Origin: Archivesica marissinica
Taxonomy: Eukaryota > Mollusca > Bivalvia > Venerida > Vesicomyidae
DNA: 64,000 bases
Assembly (NCBI GenBank): GCA_014843695.1
Contig: CM026402.1
Coordinates: 14,861,374 to 14,925,373, forward strand
Reading direction: 5' to 3'
Part shown: piece by piece, positions 25,301-40,300 of the stretch
Numbering within the stretch: position 1 is the first letter of the stretch
Layout of the letters: each line of letters begins with the position of its first letter
Notes under the pieces: model-generated
The model's input: the letters and a program-made list of their open reading frames with translations, nothing else
Database searches by the model: none
Told to the model about the DNA's origin: nothing
Program-made: the position numbers and the translations under genes

Positions 25301-28300
25301 GAGTAACAGTGGTAAAGACAACAAAGCGGATGTGCGACTAACCGAACACGAGGGTCTGCTACCAACCCAGCATTCCCGAGATCAGGACACCGTCAAATCT
25401 TCCAGATCTCTCGAAGAAATACTTGGCATTGTATGTTATCTTATTTCTCCACTGTAGTTGATTTGATGAAAGTATTTGATTTGATTTGATTTGATTTGAT
25501 TTCCGATGAAAGTATTTGAGTATAGAATTTGAACTTTAAACCTCTCAATACTAGGATCGTATTCTATTCAACCGACCTGCAGACGGTAATTATGTCGGTA
25601 ATTATGATGTTTCACTTGCCGTGTCTGATACAGTGTCCAGGTGGCACTTGTAGCATCAACCACCATTGATATACAGTCTATATGATATGAACTGTTTCCG
25701 GAGTGACACTTGTAGCATCAACCACCATTGATGCACAGTCTATATGATATGAACTGTTTCCGGAGTGGCACTTGTAGCATCAACCACCATTGATGCACAG
25801 TCTATATGATATGAACTGTTTCCGGAGTGGCACTTGTAGCATCAACCACCATTGATGCACAGTCTATATGATATCAACTGTTTCCGGAGTGGCACTTGTA
25901 GCATCAACCACCATTGATGCACAGTCTATATGATATCAACTGTTTCCGGAGTGGCACTTGTAGCATCAACCACCATTGATGCACAGTCTATATGATATCA
26001 AGTTGTTAGTGCAATGCTAAGGTCCAAAAACAGACAAACACATAAACAGCCAATGTTTAGAGAGTTATTTTTGTAACTTGTCGGCATAATATATACATGA
26101 TGTTGATGAAGCCTTATGCTGTATTTCAGGACCACTTCCATACAGAACTTCTTGGGGATAATATTGACATGAGTGATCCTGCGTACGAATCCCTTTTCAA
26201 ACTGTTTGGAACAGGTATGTTATCTTGTCATGTTAGACTTATTTCTTGTAAGGACCTCAGTGGCCGAGTGGTTACGGTCGTCGAGTGGTTAGATATTTAG
26301 AAATTATAGATTAATTTATAGTGTCTGCTAATCTACAATAATAAAAATAGTAATTTTCTAGTGATATATACTTTTAAAATTAGACTTTGTTAATTGTCAC
26401 TTTTTATTGCATAGATGACTTAATTATGATGTTTAAAAAGTAACATGCAAAAGTATTCAAAAAGTATTCATGAATACAGTGATATTTCAAATGTATTCGA
26501 ATACAATACGAATACTTGTATTAAAAAAAAGTCATGAATACTGAATACTTACGAATACTGAAGAATCAGTATTCGAATATAGATGAATACGAATACTGAA
26601 TACGAATACCCCAGCCCTGGTGGTTACGGTCGTTGTCTTCAAATCACTTACCCCTCACCACTGTAGGTTTCAATCGCACTGGGTGTGTCAAATTATTTCA
26701 TCTGAGGAAGCTATCCATCTGGCTTGTGATAGGTCGGTGGTTTTACCTGTGTGTCCGTCTGTGTCTGTAATTCTGCTTGGAGGGCATCCAACGTCTTCCT
26801 CAACCAATTATAACTGGAGGAGTCGCTGTATGACCTATGCTGTTTGTGTGTCTTAATGTCACTTTAAACCACAAAAAAACGTACATGTATTTCTTGTTCC
26901 CAGGTTGCTATGCTTCCTGCAGCTCTTGTTTTTATATCAATTTTTATAACTATTTTAAAATTCAACACTTTGTGAATTCAACATTCTTGCAAATATTATT
27001 GATTATTATGTGAGCCCTAATATGGGTTTCTCGATTTTCGTTACCTCGTATGGGGCCGCCGTGGCTGAGTGGTTAACTTAAGGTCATTCACTTCAAATTA
27101 CTTGCCCCTCACCGCTGTAGATTGGGGGGTGTCGCATTATTTCATGTTAGAAGGCTATCCAGCTGGCTTGCAGTAAGTTGGTGGTTCTACCCAGGTGCCC
27201 GTCCGTGCCTGCAACACTGCTTGGAGGGGCACCCGAGGTCCTTCTCTACCAATAATAGTTCACCCTGAATATATAAACAATCGCGTGATATCTTATATCA
27301 TGTTGGATATAGTATTTCCCGTTCACTCTGAATATATAAACAATTGCGTGATATCTTATATCATGTTGGATATAGTATTTCCCGTTCACCCTGAATATAT
27401 AAACAATTGCGTGATATCTTATACTGAGTCAAAAAAGAAACGATACCTGGTGTTTATGTGTCTATAATTTCAACATTTATTAAGAAAATTCTTTGAAAAT
27501 TCATAAGATGATAGTCCAACATGTTTGAAAGAGGAGCACATAAAGCATAATGAGCCTCCGAAACTGTCTGCTGTGTGATGACGTAATTCGTCGGACAGCG
27601 GTCTAATGGAGTTTTCACACAGACGTCAATACCGAGTATGGGCACCATTTGCGTCTCTCACTGCAATGCACCGTCGTCGCATCGAACGGAAGAGTGTCTG
27701 AATCTCTTGCTGGTCAATATTTGTCCACTCCTGATGCAAAACATCCCTCAGTTGGTTTAACGTTACCGGCTGACGTCGTCTGACGCGGCGGTCTAACGTA
27801 TCCCACAACTGTTCTATGGGTGACAAGTCTGGTGACAAAGCAGGCCATGGCAGGGTTTCAATATTATTCTGCTCCAATAATATGGTGGAAATCCGAGCAG
27901 TATGACACCTGGCGTTGTCCTGTTGGAACAGTGTGACGTTTCTGTTGGCGTTAAAGAACGGCACAACAACTGGCGCAAGGATCTCATCACAGTACCGCTG
28001 GGCGTTTAGGTTCCCGTCCACCACTAACAGTTCAATGCGACTGCCGAAGGTGATACCACCCCACGCCATAACACTTCCGCCCCCGAACAGATCGACCTGA
28101 CATACACATGCGTCGGCGTAACGTTCACCGCGTCTGCGATATACCCGCTCTCTGCCATCCGCTCGACGCAAACAGAACCGCGATTCATCGCTAAACATCA
28201 CCGAATTCCACTGTAACCGAGTCCAGCGAGCACGTTCCGTCGTCCATTCCCGCCGTACGTCACGGTGACGTCGTGTCAGGATGGGTCCAACGTATAGCCG

Positions 28301-31300
28301 ATAGGCACGAATGCCACGTTCACCGAGCCGGTTCCTGACTGTTTGTGCACTGATGCGATTGTTGGTCATCCCAGGAGTAACGGCAGCTGTGTGCGTAGCC
28401 GATAGGAACCGGTCACGTAAATGTGACGGTCCTGTTCACGCGTCGTCACAAGTGGTCGACCAGATCTTGGACGGTCGTCCACCGATCCATGTGTTCGATA
28501 ACGTCGAAGTAGACGTGTTATCGTGATCCGCGTAACCCCGAGTCGATTTGCGACGTCACGCTGACGTAAACCGCCGTCAATCATGCCAATGGCACGCATT
28601 CTCTGATTGCGGTTTAGCCTAGGCATTTTGTTAGAGGTAACAATGGGTATGTAAGGTGTTTTTCCTCGATGATAATGCAATACCAGTACAATAAACCGGT
28701 TTTCCGATTTGTACATGTGTAGGAAGTTGTCTTTGTTGAGGAGCACGTGCAAATCGGAAATTCGGCGTTCCAGGATTATCGGGTATTTATTTACCTGTGT
28801 TTATGGTTGGCTGACGTTGCAATAAGATACCCGGTACTGATACGTAATAATATATTAAACCTTTCTATGGTTTTATCCGTTTTACGTCATTTTTAGTTTG
28901 GTATCGTTTCTTTTTTGACTCAGTATATATCATGTTGGATATAGTATTTCCAGTTCACCCTGAATATATAAACAATCTCGTGATATCTCTCGCGTGATAA
29001 ACAAATTCAATAAAAGGGAATACGACGGACCAAAAAAATAAAGCAAGTCAGCAATTTAAACTGCCGAATAGCTAATTTTAATTATATGACAGCAGTGAGT
29101 GGCTTGACTGGTATATAGGTCATTTTATAATCAACTATCAATGTTAATTGCGTCGCCGTTGATTAGTCGTCTAATCGTTTCAACACTAAAATCAATATGT
29201 AATCTAATGCTACTTAGGCAATATTGAGACCGGCTGTCTATTGTATGTGCTCGCTAACCGGCTGTCTATTGTATGTGCTCGCTAACCGGCTGTCTATTGT
29301 ATGTGCTCGCTAACCGGCTGTCTATTGTATGTGCTCGCTAACACAGGTTTAATTGTATATAGTTAATTTCTTACCAGATCGTTCGACTTTCAACGAGTAC
29401 CTTAGGAGGGAGAAGGAGAGGGAGCTAATTTTGATGGAGGCAGAGGTGGAGGAATTAGAGAGAAGTAACCACGGTGAGTAGTTTTAGCTAGACGGTAACC
29501 ACGGTGGGTAGTCTTAGTTAGAGAAGGTAACCACGGTGGGTAGTCTTAGTTAGAGAAGGTAACCACAGTGGGTAGTCTTAGTTAGAGAAGGTAACCACGG
29601 TGGGTAGTCTTAGTTAGAGAAGGTAACCACGGTGGGTAGTCTTAGTTAGAGAAGGTAACCACGGTGGGTAGTCTTAGTTAGAGAAGGTAACCACGGTGGG
29701 TAGTCTTAGTTAGAGAAGGTAACCATGGTGGGTAGTCTTAGTTAGAGAAGGTAACCACGGTGGGTAGTCTTAGTTAGAGAAGGTAACCACGGTGGGTAGT
29801 CTTAGTTAGAGAAGGTAACCATGGTGGGTAGTCTTAGTTAGAGAAGGTAACCACGGTGGGTAGTCTTAGTTAGAGAAGGTAACCATGGTGGGTAGTCTTA
29901 GTTAGAGAAGGTAACCATGGTGGGTAGTCTTAGTTAGAGAAGGTAACCACGGTGGGTGGTCTTAGTTAGAGAAGGTAACCATGGTGGGTAGTCTTAGTTA
30001 GAGAAGGTAACCACGGTGGGTAGAAAGAAATTGGGTTGGTCTAATAAAATAGCCGAAATAGGATCTTAACCCCCTTAAAAAACTTCTATTTCCTATATAT
30101 ATGAAGATTACAAAAATGCTTTGTCTCAAGCAAATCCCATAGATACGTCAAGAAGAAATCCGGCTGTCCAATTAGCGCAGTGTTTAGCACTCTTGCTTCT
30201 CACCAATGCAACCCAGGTTCAATCCTCTGACTAGGAAGTATGCAAGATTGTAAGGTTGTCGCCAAATCGGACAGGTGGGGTTTCTCTGGGTACTCCGGTT
30301 TACTCCCACGCAGATGACCACATTCGCGCTAACAAGAGTGATTAATATAAGTTGTTGCAGCTTGTTTTGCAATCATTGTAAAATAAATAACATTTATACT
30401 TATAATTTGATTTTCTTTGTGCTTTGTCATTATGCACCTTCCTATTCCTGGAGGACCCAATAACTTTAATTTTCACTCCATGTCTTGGAAATTATTCAAA
30501 TCTGTAACTGTCTCAAGCCTATTGATTGGCTTCTGCACAATTCCCAGCCAATCAAATCTTTCATCTACACTTCTGTTGATGAAGTCTACCATACTGTTCA
30601 AATCTGTCATCTACAATACTGCCGATTAAATCTGTCGTCTACAATACTGACGATCAAATCTGTCATCTACAATACTGACGATCAAATCTGTCGTCTACAA
30701 TACTGACGATCAAATCTGTCATCTACAATATTGACGATCAAATCTGTCATCTACAATATTGACGATCAAATCTGTCATCTACAATACTGCCGATTAAATC
30801 TGTCGTCTACAATACTGACGATCAAATCTGTCGTCTACAATATTGACGATCAAATCTGTCATCTACAATACTGATGTTCAAATCTGTCGTCTACAATACT
30901 GACGATCAAATCTGTCATCTACAATACTGACGATCAAATATGTCATCTACAATACTGACGATCAAATCTGTCATCTACAATATTGACGATCAAATCTGTC
31001 ATCTACAATACTGATGTTCAAATCTGTCGTCTACAATACTGACGATCAAATATGTCATCTACAATACTGACGATCAAATATGTCATCTACAATACTGACG
31101 ATCAAATATGTCGTCTACAATACTGACGATCAAATCTGTCGTCTACAATACTGACAATCAAATCAGTCGTCTACAATACTGACGATCAAATCAGTCGTCT
31201 ACAATACTGATGATCAAATATGTCATCTACAATACTGTCAATTAAGACATCTGTTACCCAAATGTGATTACTTCTATTTCTCCAAACTGTGTAATGTTAA

Positions 31301-34300
31301 CTTTGTTTAAACAAATAATTATATACACTATAAAGATAAGTGGATGAAATCGAAACCTAATAGCTTATTGTCAAGTTATTGATATGCTCTCTAATATTTA
31401 TTTTAATATTTAATTATACAAGTTCTTAACATGACAGAAATAATGTACTTTACAGAAATAATGTGTGCAAACTTTGGAGTATCCGATGCTGGTTATGAGA
31501 CACAAGAACTGGCCTACAATTCACCACAGCACAAGGCCCTAGGCTCACAGCAAGACCTATTCTCCACACAGCCGGGTTCCCAGTGCAGCAATACCCACAG
31601 AGCTGGTCACGCAACCTCAACACCATGTGGGAATGGTGTCGCTGTCAACTTCACTCCATTGATTCGTGGCATTGAACTCGACGGTAGCCCAGTGCATTCC
31701 TCCTCTCCAGGTGTCCTTCGTGGTTTACACAATCATGGTGATAACACAAAACTCAGTCCGCATGGCACAGTGACGGAGGCGTTTAGTACGGCATACTCGC
31801 ACTGTAGTGAGATGACTGATCCTCCAACTCCCCGGAATCAACAGCATCTGATGACTAACGACAATGTCAGTTGCCATGGTAACAGCCCATATGGACCAAA
31901 TACACTGAAACATCAGCATGAAGATCCATACAGCAATCCCAGGACACCGAGGCAAACGTCCAGTCCACACATAAGCCAAATGATTCACTCAACACCAACG
32001 GGTCCTGGTAGTTCGAGGTCACTTGCTGATTCAGATCACTTCCACAATTCTTCCCCGATTCATCCTGAGAACAGTACGATGAGCAATGTCCTAAAACATT
32101 GCAGTCCTCTCATTAAATCTGACATTCACCCTGGCAGTCCAATTCCAGCACAAATTGGGAGAAATGTATTCCAACCAAACCGAAGAAACAATGGACTGTA
32201 TTTCAATTCACAAGTACCAACCATGCTTACCAGTCAAAATGGACAAAACTTAGAACATAATTCACTCGGTAATACAGGAGCACAGAATTTCATGGAGCCA
32301 GTGGATGGATATTTGAATTTACTCAATGATAAAGTCGATGTAGCCACATCAAGAGAAGCGTGCTCTACTATAGAGAACACGATCGGCTGTATAAGTCTTC
32401 CCGAACCCACAAGTGCAGTAACCAACGTTTCCAATGATGAAAAAGGTTTGATTAAATCTAGAGGGAATAAAAGTCGACGTAAAGAAAGATCGAAACAAGC
32501 AGGTACTGTGTGTTTTCTGTTTTTTTGTCTTACAGTTTGCAATAGACGTCTGTGCTTTTTAATCATGGCTTGGTCCGATTTCAATCTAACTATTGAATGT
32601 TGACACTCACTCCTTCATCTGTCCTTGTGATGTGGATACATCTATGGATATCTGTTCATTGTATACCAAATTATGATTGTTGTGACCTTTACATCACAAC
32701 TACCATATACCCAATACCATTACACACATGGGCGTAGCTACCAGGTTTCCTATACCATTACACACATGGGCGTAGCTACCAGGTTTCCTATACCATTACA
32801 CAAATGGGCGTAGCTACCAGGTTTCCTATACCATTACACACATGGGCGTAGCTACCAGGTTTCCTATACCATTACACACATGGGCATAGCTACCAGGTTT
32901 CCTATACCATTACACACATGGGCGTAGCTACCAGGTTTCCTATACCATTACACACATGGGCATAGCTACCAGGTTTCCTATACCATTACACACATGGGCG
33001 TAGCTACCAGGTTTCCTATACCATTACACACATGGGTGTAGCTACCAGGTTTCCTATACCATTAATTACACACATGGGCGTAGCTACCAGGTTTCCTATA
33101 CCATTACACACATGGGCGTAGCTACCATGTTTCCTATACCATTACACACATGGGCGTAACTACCAGGTTTCCTATACCATTACACACATGGGGGTAGCTA
33201 CCAGGTTTCCTATACCATTACATACATGGGCGTAGCTACCAGGTTTCCTATACCATTACACACATGGGCGTAGCTACCAGGTTTCCTATACCATTACACA
33301 CATGGGCGTAGCTACCAGGTTTCCTATACCATTACACACATGGGCGTAGCTACCAGGTTTCCTATACCATTACACACATGGGCGTAGCTACCAGGTTTCC
33401 TATACCATTACACACATGGGCGTAGCTACCAGGACTATGTTTCCTATACCATTACACACATGGGCATAGCTACCAGGTTTCCTATACCATTACACACATG
33501 GGCGTAGCTACCAGGTTTCCTATACCATTACATACATGGGCGTAGCTACCAGGACTATGTTTCCTATACCATTACACACATGGGCATAGCTACCAGGACT
33601 GTTTCCTATACCATTACACACATGGGCATAGCTACCAGGACTGTTTCCTATACCATTACACACATGGGCGTAGCTACCAGGTTTCCTATACCATTACACA
33701 CATGGGCGTAGCTACCAGGTTTCCTATACCATTACACACATGGGCGTAGCTACCAGGACTGTTTCCTATACCATTACACACATGTGCGTAGCTACCAGGT
33801 TTCCTATACCATTACACACATGGGCGTAGCTACCAGGACTGTTTCCTATACCATTACACACATGGGCATAGCTACCAGGACTGTTTCCTATACCATTACA
33901 CACATGGGCGTAGCTACCAGGGCTATGTTTCCCATACCATTACACACATGGGCGTAGCTACCAGGTTTCCTATACCATTACACACATGGGCGTAGCTACC
34001 AGGACTATGTTTCCTATACCATTACACACATGGGCGTAGCTACCAGGTTTCCTATACCATTACACACATGGGCGTAGCTACCAGGTTTCCTATACCATTA
34101 CACACATGGGCGTAGCTACCAGGTTTCCTATACCATTACACACATGGGCGTAGCTACCAGGTTTCCTATACCATTACACACATGGGCGTAGCTACCAGGT
34201 TTCCTATACCATTACACACATGGGCGTAGTTACCAGGTTTCCTATACCATTACACACATGGGCGTAGCTACCAGGTTTCCTATACCATTACACACATGGG

Positions 34301-37300
34301 CGTAGCTACCAGGTTTCCTATACCATTACACACATGGGCGTAGTTACCAGGTTTCCTATACCATTACACACATGGGCGTAGCTACCACGACTATGTTTCC
34401 CATACCATTACACACATGGGCGTAGCTACCAGGTTTCCTATACCATTACACACATGGGCGTAGCTACCAGGTTTCCTATACCATTACACACATGGGCATA
34501 GCTACCAGGTTTCCTATACCATTACACACATGGGCGTAGCTACCAGGTTTCCTATACCATTACACACATGGGCGTAGCTACCAGGACTATGTTTCCTATA
34601 CCATTACACACATGGGCATAGCTACCAGGACTATGTTTCCTATACCATTACACACATGGGCATAGCTACCAGGACTATGTTTCCTATACCATTACACACA
34701 TGGGCATAGCTACCAGGACTATGTTTCCTATAACATTACACACATGGGCATAGCTACCAGGACTATGTTTCCTATACCATTACACACATGGGCGTAGCTA
34801 CCAGGACTATGTTTCCTATACCATTACACACATGGGCGTAGCTACCAGGACAAGGTTTCCTATAACATTACACACATGGGCGTAGCTACCAGGACTATGT
34901 TTCCTATACCATTACACACATGGGCGTAGCTACCAGGACTATGTTTCCTATACCATTACACACATGGGCGTAATTGGTGCGACATAGCTGGCTAGTTCAG
35001 ATCTTGCCCGTCCACAATGAACTCGGCACATACACCTACTACATGATACACATGTCATTGTCGATATTTCTCCGTTACTAATAGCCATGCTATCGTAATG
35101 ATAATTATAAAACTAATTGGTGGATGTATAAATAACAACTGGTAGACATAACGAGTCACGGTGGCGAATCCACCATTATTGGTGAGACATTTTGACATAA
35201 ACTTGAATTGTCTCACAAGTCGCACCATTATCTACTCCCATGAGAGATGCTAAACTAACTACATGTATGTGGATACGTCTAGAGATAGCTGTTTCGTCTA
35301 GAGATAGCTGTTGCGTCTAGAGATAGCTGTTTCGTCTAGAGATAGCTGTTTCGTCTAGAGATAGCTGTTGCGTCTAGAGATAGCTGTTGCGTCTAGAGAT
35401 AGCTGTTTCGTCTAGAGATAGCTGTTTCGTCTAGAGATAGCTGTTGCGTCTAGAGATAGCTGTTTCGTCTAGAGATAGCTGTTTCGTCTAGAGATAGCTG
35501 TTTCGTCTAGAGATAGCTGTTGCGTCTAGAGATAGCTGTTTCGTCTAGAGATAGCTGTTTCGTCTAGAGATAGCTGTTGCGTCTAGAGATAGCTGTTGCG
35601 TCTAGAGATAGCTGTTGCGTCTAGAGATAGCTGTTGCGTCTAGAGATAGCTGTTTCGTCTAGAGATAGCTGTTTCGTCTAGAGATAGCTGTTTCGTCTAG
35701 AGATAGCTGTTGCGTCTAGAGATAGCTGTTGCGTCTAGAGATAGCTGTTTCGTCTAGAGATAGCTGTTTCGTCTAGAGATAGCTGTTTCGTCTAGAGATA
35801 GCTGTTGCGTCTAGAGATAGCTGTTGCGTCTAGAGATAGCTGTTTCGTCTAGAGATAGCTGTTTCGTCTAGAGATAGCTGTTTCGTCTAGAGATAGCTGT
35901 TGCGTCTAGAGATAGCTGTTGCGTCTAGAGATAGCTGTTTCGTCTAGAGATAGCTGTTTCGTCTAGAGATAGCTGTTTCGTCTAGAGATAGCTGTTGCGT
36001 CTAGAGATAGCTGTTGCGTCTAGAGATAGCTGTTTCGTCTAGAGATAGCTGTTTCGTCTAGAGATAGCTGTTGCGTCTAGAGATAGCTGTTTCGTCTAGA
36101 GATAGCTGTTGCATCTAGAGATAGCTGTTTCGTCTAGAGATTGCTGTTGCGTCTAGAGATAGCTGTTTCATCTAGAGATAGCTGTTGCGTCTAGAGATAG
36201 CTGTTGCGTCTAGAGATAGCTGTTTCGTCTAGAGATAGCTGTTGCGTCTAGAGATAGCTGTTTCGTCTAGAGATAGCTGTTGCGTTTAGAGATAGCTGTT
36301 GCATCTAGAGATAGCTGTTGCGTCTAGAGATAGCTGTTGCGTCTAGAGATAGCTGTTGCGATTATAATAAGAATAAACATTGTATGTCTGAATAGAGAGT
36401 TACACGTTCGGGGTGAGCATTTACATGTGCTATCATTGAATTCTTCCGTTTTATGCAAGAATCGACACCAAATGAAGTGCTCGCATTCTTGAACATACTA
36501 CATCAAAGTAACATGAATGAGATTTAGGTGAGGTTGAGTAGCTAATTCTCGGAACTGTCAGTCCAAATTCTCGGAACTGTCAGTCCAAATTCTCGAAACT
36601 GCCAGTCCAAACATCAATTGTTTGTTCTTTAGCTTATGATACTTTCCAGTATTTCCAATTCTTCTACGTGCTTCAATGGCTGTGTTGCTCTGCATGTGAT
36701 TCTCCTATAACCATAATATTGTTGAAGAGGCTAGAAACCAAATTTTTTTATATATTTAGAACAGTGTGACGTGTATCGGATATGTTACTGTGTTGGACAG
36801 TTATGAAGAAATTGTCATACAGAAATATTCACAAGCTTGTATGATAATTACATAGTTATCCTGACGTGCTGTATTAAGATCAGTGTAGTTACAATGTATA
36901 TATATATATATTGATTTGTGTTTTTCATGTTACAGCCATAAAGAGATTCTCCACATTGAAAGGACTGTTATCAAAACCCATTAACCATCCAAACAGCATT
37001 CCATTCTCCTTGACAGCAGCAGAACTTCACAAGGCCCTCACTACTCCAGAAAAAAGAACACCATTGACTACAGCTGGTGACCAGACCCTGACATTTCGGT
37101 CACCAGGAGGAAAGACATTGATAAATGCCCCAATACTTAACTGTGATGAGATTGACCTCAGTGTACTAGGAATGGAAGACAATATTGATGCTGATTGTAC
37201 ACATACAGTTAATGTTTACAATCAGAGTTTTGACTCCCCAACTCGATGTTCCATTGCCCCAGAGTATCAGTCAACTCGCGAACTAGTCAGTGCAATCGCT

Positions 37301-40300
37301 GCTGGAAATCCTGCCGAGGTAGTAAAACAAATACAACAGAGAAAAAGTGATGAAAGTAAGCCTAAAGTATCCGCAACTAAGCCACGAGTGCCAAGAAAAC
37401 CTAAAGTAGGTCAGAAAACTAGAAGGAAAAAGAAAACGGATGAACCAATGAAAGAGGATCAGAAAGAGGAAAAATTAAAATCAACTCTGCTGTCCACCAA
37501 GCAACCAAACGATCAGGTACAGTTTGGGCCCATACAAGAAGAACTTTATACCGCAACACCCTTTATCTCTCTGAATAAAGCGGCTACTGTCAGAGCTTTG
37601 AACTTCGGTCCAAATGTTGACGATCCAAACATTGCTCATTATCGTAAAATATATCCCAAACTCCAAGCTGTGAATGAACCGAGTACTAGTGTATTGATTC
37701 TGAATTCCAATCAGATCATTCATCCAGCACCGAAAGTTGTTAGCACAACTCCAGCTACCTTGGTGCCAAATATTTGTAATTCCAAAGGAAATGGTAAACC
37801 TAATAATGACACTATATCGGACACTCCCAATGGACAAGAGCTTGCAACACTAGTTACAAAGAATGCAACGAGAGTCAATGGCTCTACAGACACGTGCCAT
37901 AAAAAAATTAGTATGAAAAAAGTAACTAGGTCCGCAAAATCACCAAACTGTAAAGTAAATGCAATTAAAAATGGCATACATGTAGAAATGAAGAGTGATA
38001 CACATGTGCATGTTAATAAAAGTTCTAAAAGGGGGGAAAATGCACTTACGAGACCAAGACGGTCTCATAGAGAACCGAGAAACTTGTTTGAGGATTTGAC
38101 AGTTAACTCAAGCCCAACTGTGAATAATGGTAAGTTGTGTAATGCAACAAAAACTGATAATAAGAAATTTGATTTGAAATTTCAAACTGAAAACACATTG
38201 AAATCTGCACATAAAGGTTTGGAAACAAAAGTTATCGGGAAACAAACATCCAGAAACAGTACTAAAGAAAATAAGAGAGTATCCAAAATTACTAAAAATA
38301 AGCAAGACAAAGAAAGGGAGATATTAAAAGTAAAAATACCAATTATTAGGCACCGTTCATCTAAAGGAAAAGAAACTGAAAAATGTAGACAGACTAGTGT
38401 TGCCTTTCACTTCAAAAAAAGAACTGAAGAAAACGTAGATCATTCTAGTTCGGATGATGATTTACCTTTGAGCGAAGTCGTGAAACGGCAGAAAAAAATA
38501 TCAGTGAATTCCAGAAAAACAGAAGAAGCAAAAAATACATTTAAGGCTGCCGAGATTGAAATTGAATCTCAATCAACTGGTGAAGATAATCAAAAAGTTG
38601 ATAAAAATATTCCATCAACTCCACTGAAGATTAAGACTGGCGAGGATTCCTCTGTTGATAATCGTACTCCTAGTAAAGAGATTCTGCTGGAGAAAATTGG
38701 TCTTACTCCCAAAAAATCAATTGTTGAGCATGAATTCAAATCCCCAAATATAGCTAATGCCCTTGATGTACTTGTCGAGTGGCAAAGTTCCCCATTGTCA
38801 TCCAGAAGGCGCATGCTCTCTCCAAGGACTTGTAGAATGAGCAGAGTGGATGATCGCATAAAACCTAAGAGGCAGACACCTGTGAAACAGCTTTTTGGTT
38901 CTCAAGCTTCACAAAACGAAATTAAAGATGTTAAATCTTCTAAGGCAATACAAACATCCAAAAGAGTGGATGGTATTATTGACCTACTGAAACTAAATAA
39001 TCCTGCAAGAAATTTATCCAGAGCACACACGAAGAAGAAAAAATCAAAATTAGCAAATTCTGACGAGAAATGTAAATCAAAATTACCTGTCTCCAAGGAA
39101 AGCAATCAAAATTTAGCTGCTGACAAAAGTGGATATCGTGGTAAAGCGACGGCTGTATGTGATACAAATGAAAAAAGACCGAAACCGGAAAGTGAATCAA
39201 GTTTGACTGTTGATGGAAGCAAAACTCAAGAAACGAGTGGATCTAAAGAATCAGGTAGACAGGGAATGAATGAAAATAGAAGGCAATTACAAGCAGATAA
39301 TTCAGGAACTGATGACAAAATGAAACTTATAAACACAAATCAATCTTGTGCTGCCATTGCAAATAAAATGACCAAAAGTAGATTATTTGAAGCAAAGAAT
39401 TGCACAAACACTAATCCAGAAACAACAGATGAAATATCAGGAAAGCTTGAAAATTCTACAGAAAACGCAGAATCTGTTGATATAGAAGATGGATATGTAG
39501 TTGATTCTATTGACAAGAGAAGAGAGTTTGTGAATGTTGATGAAAGTAGTTGTGGTGCTGGTGAGTTGAATAGGGCTATCGCTAGTATAGAAGTCGATCA
39601 GACAGACAACGTGCAGGAGGATCAGTTTCCTGTCCCCGAATATGATACCAGCAATGATTATTATTTGTATCAGCATTATGAATCAGTAGGTACTAATAGA
39701 TTAGGGGCTGAAGAATCCGATTCTCAGGGTCATTATGTTGCAAAACCATACGCTGAAGAAATCGATGAAGTATCTGTTGAGAATGAGTCATCCAAGCACA
39801 TAGTGAAACCAATAATTAACTGTACTGTGACAAAATCAGAAGTTGATAGCATTCAGGTCATTTATGTGGATGTTCATGCTGCTCTAAACAGTCAAGACTT
39901 ACCTAAACACACAGAATTACATGTAGATCACATAGATGAGCCAGGCAGTTGTACATTAGCTTGTAAATCAGTTGAAATAGATGCTTGTGATAGGATAACC
40001 CAAAAATCTGATGATCCTAGGGATACCCAGAAAACTAGTGAGTTAGAAACGAAATCTAAACATTTGACTAACAGTAAGAAGAAAGAAAAAAAGAAAAAAC
40101 ATAAGCACAAACGACATCGACACCGAAGTCATCGCATTGATACAAACTGTTCACACATTGAAGCTGGAGATAGTTTAGGGTCACCTGCTGCTAAAGATAA
40201 TTATGAGCATCATCACCATAGCAAGAAACAAAAGTCAAAGAAGCGACATAGGGAGGAAAGAGAAGATGGTCATGAGGTGAGCTGAAAATTATTTTAAAAA

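Noticed and set aside
27915..28526. Plus-strand frames over the transposon
   Set aside because: Antisense of the Tc1 transposase.
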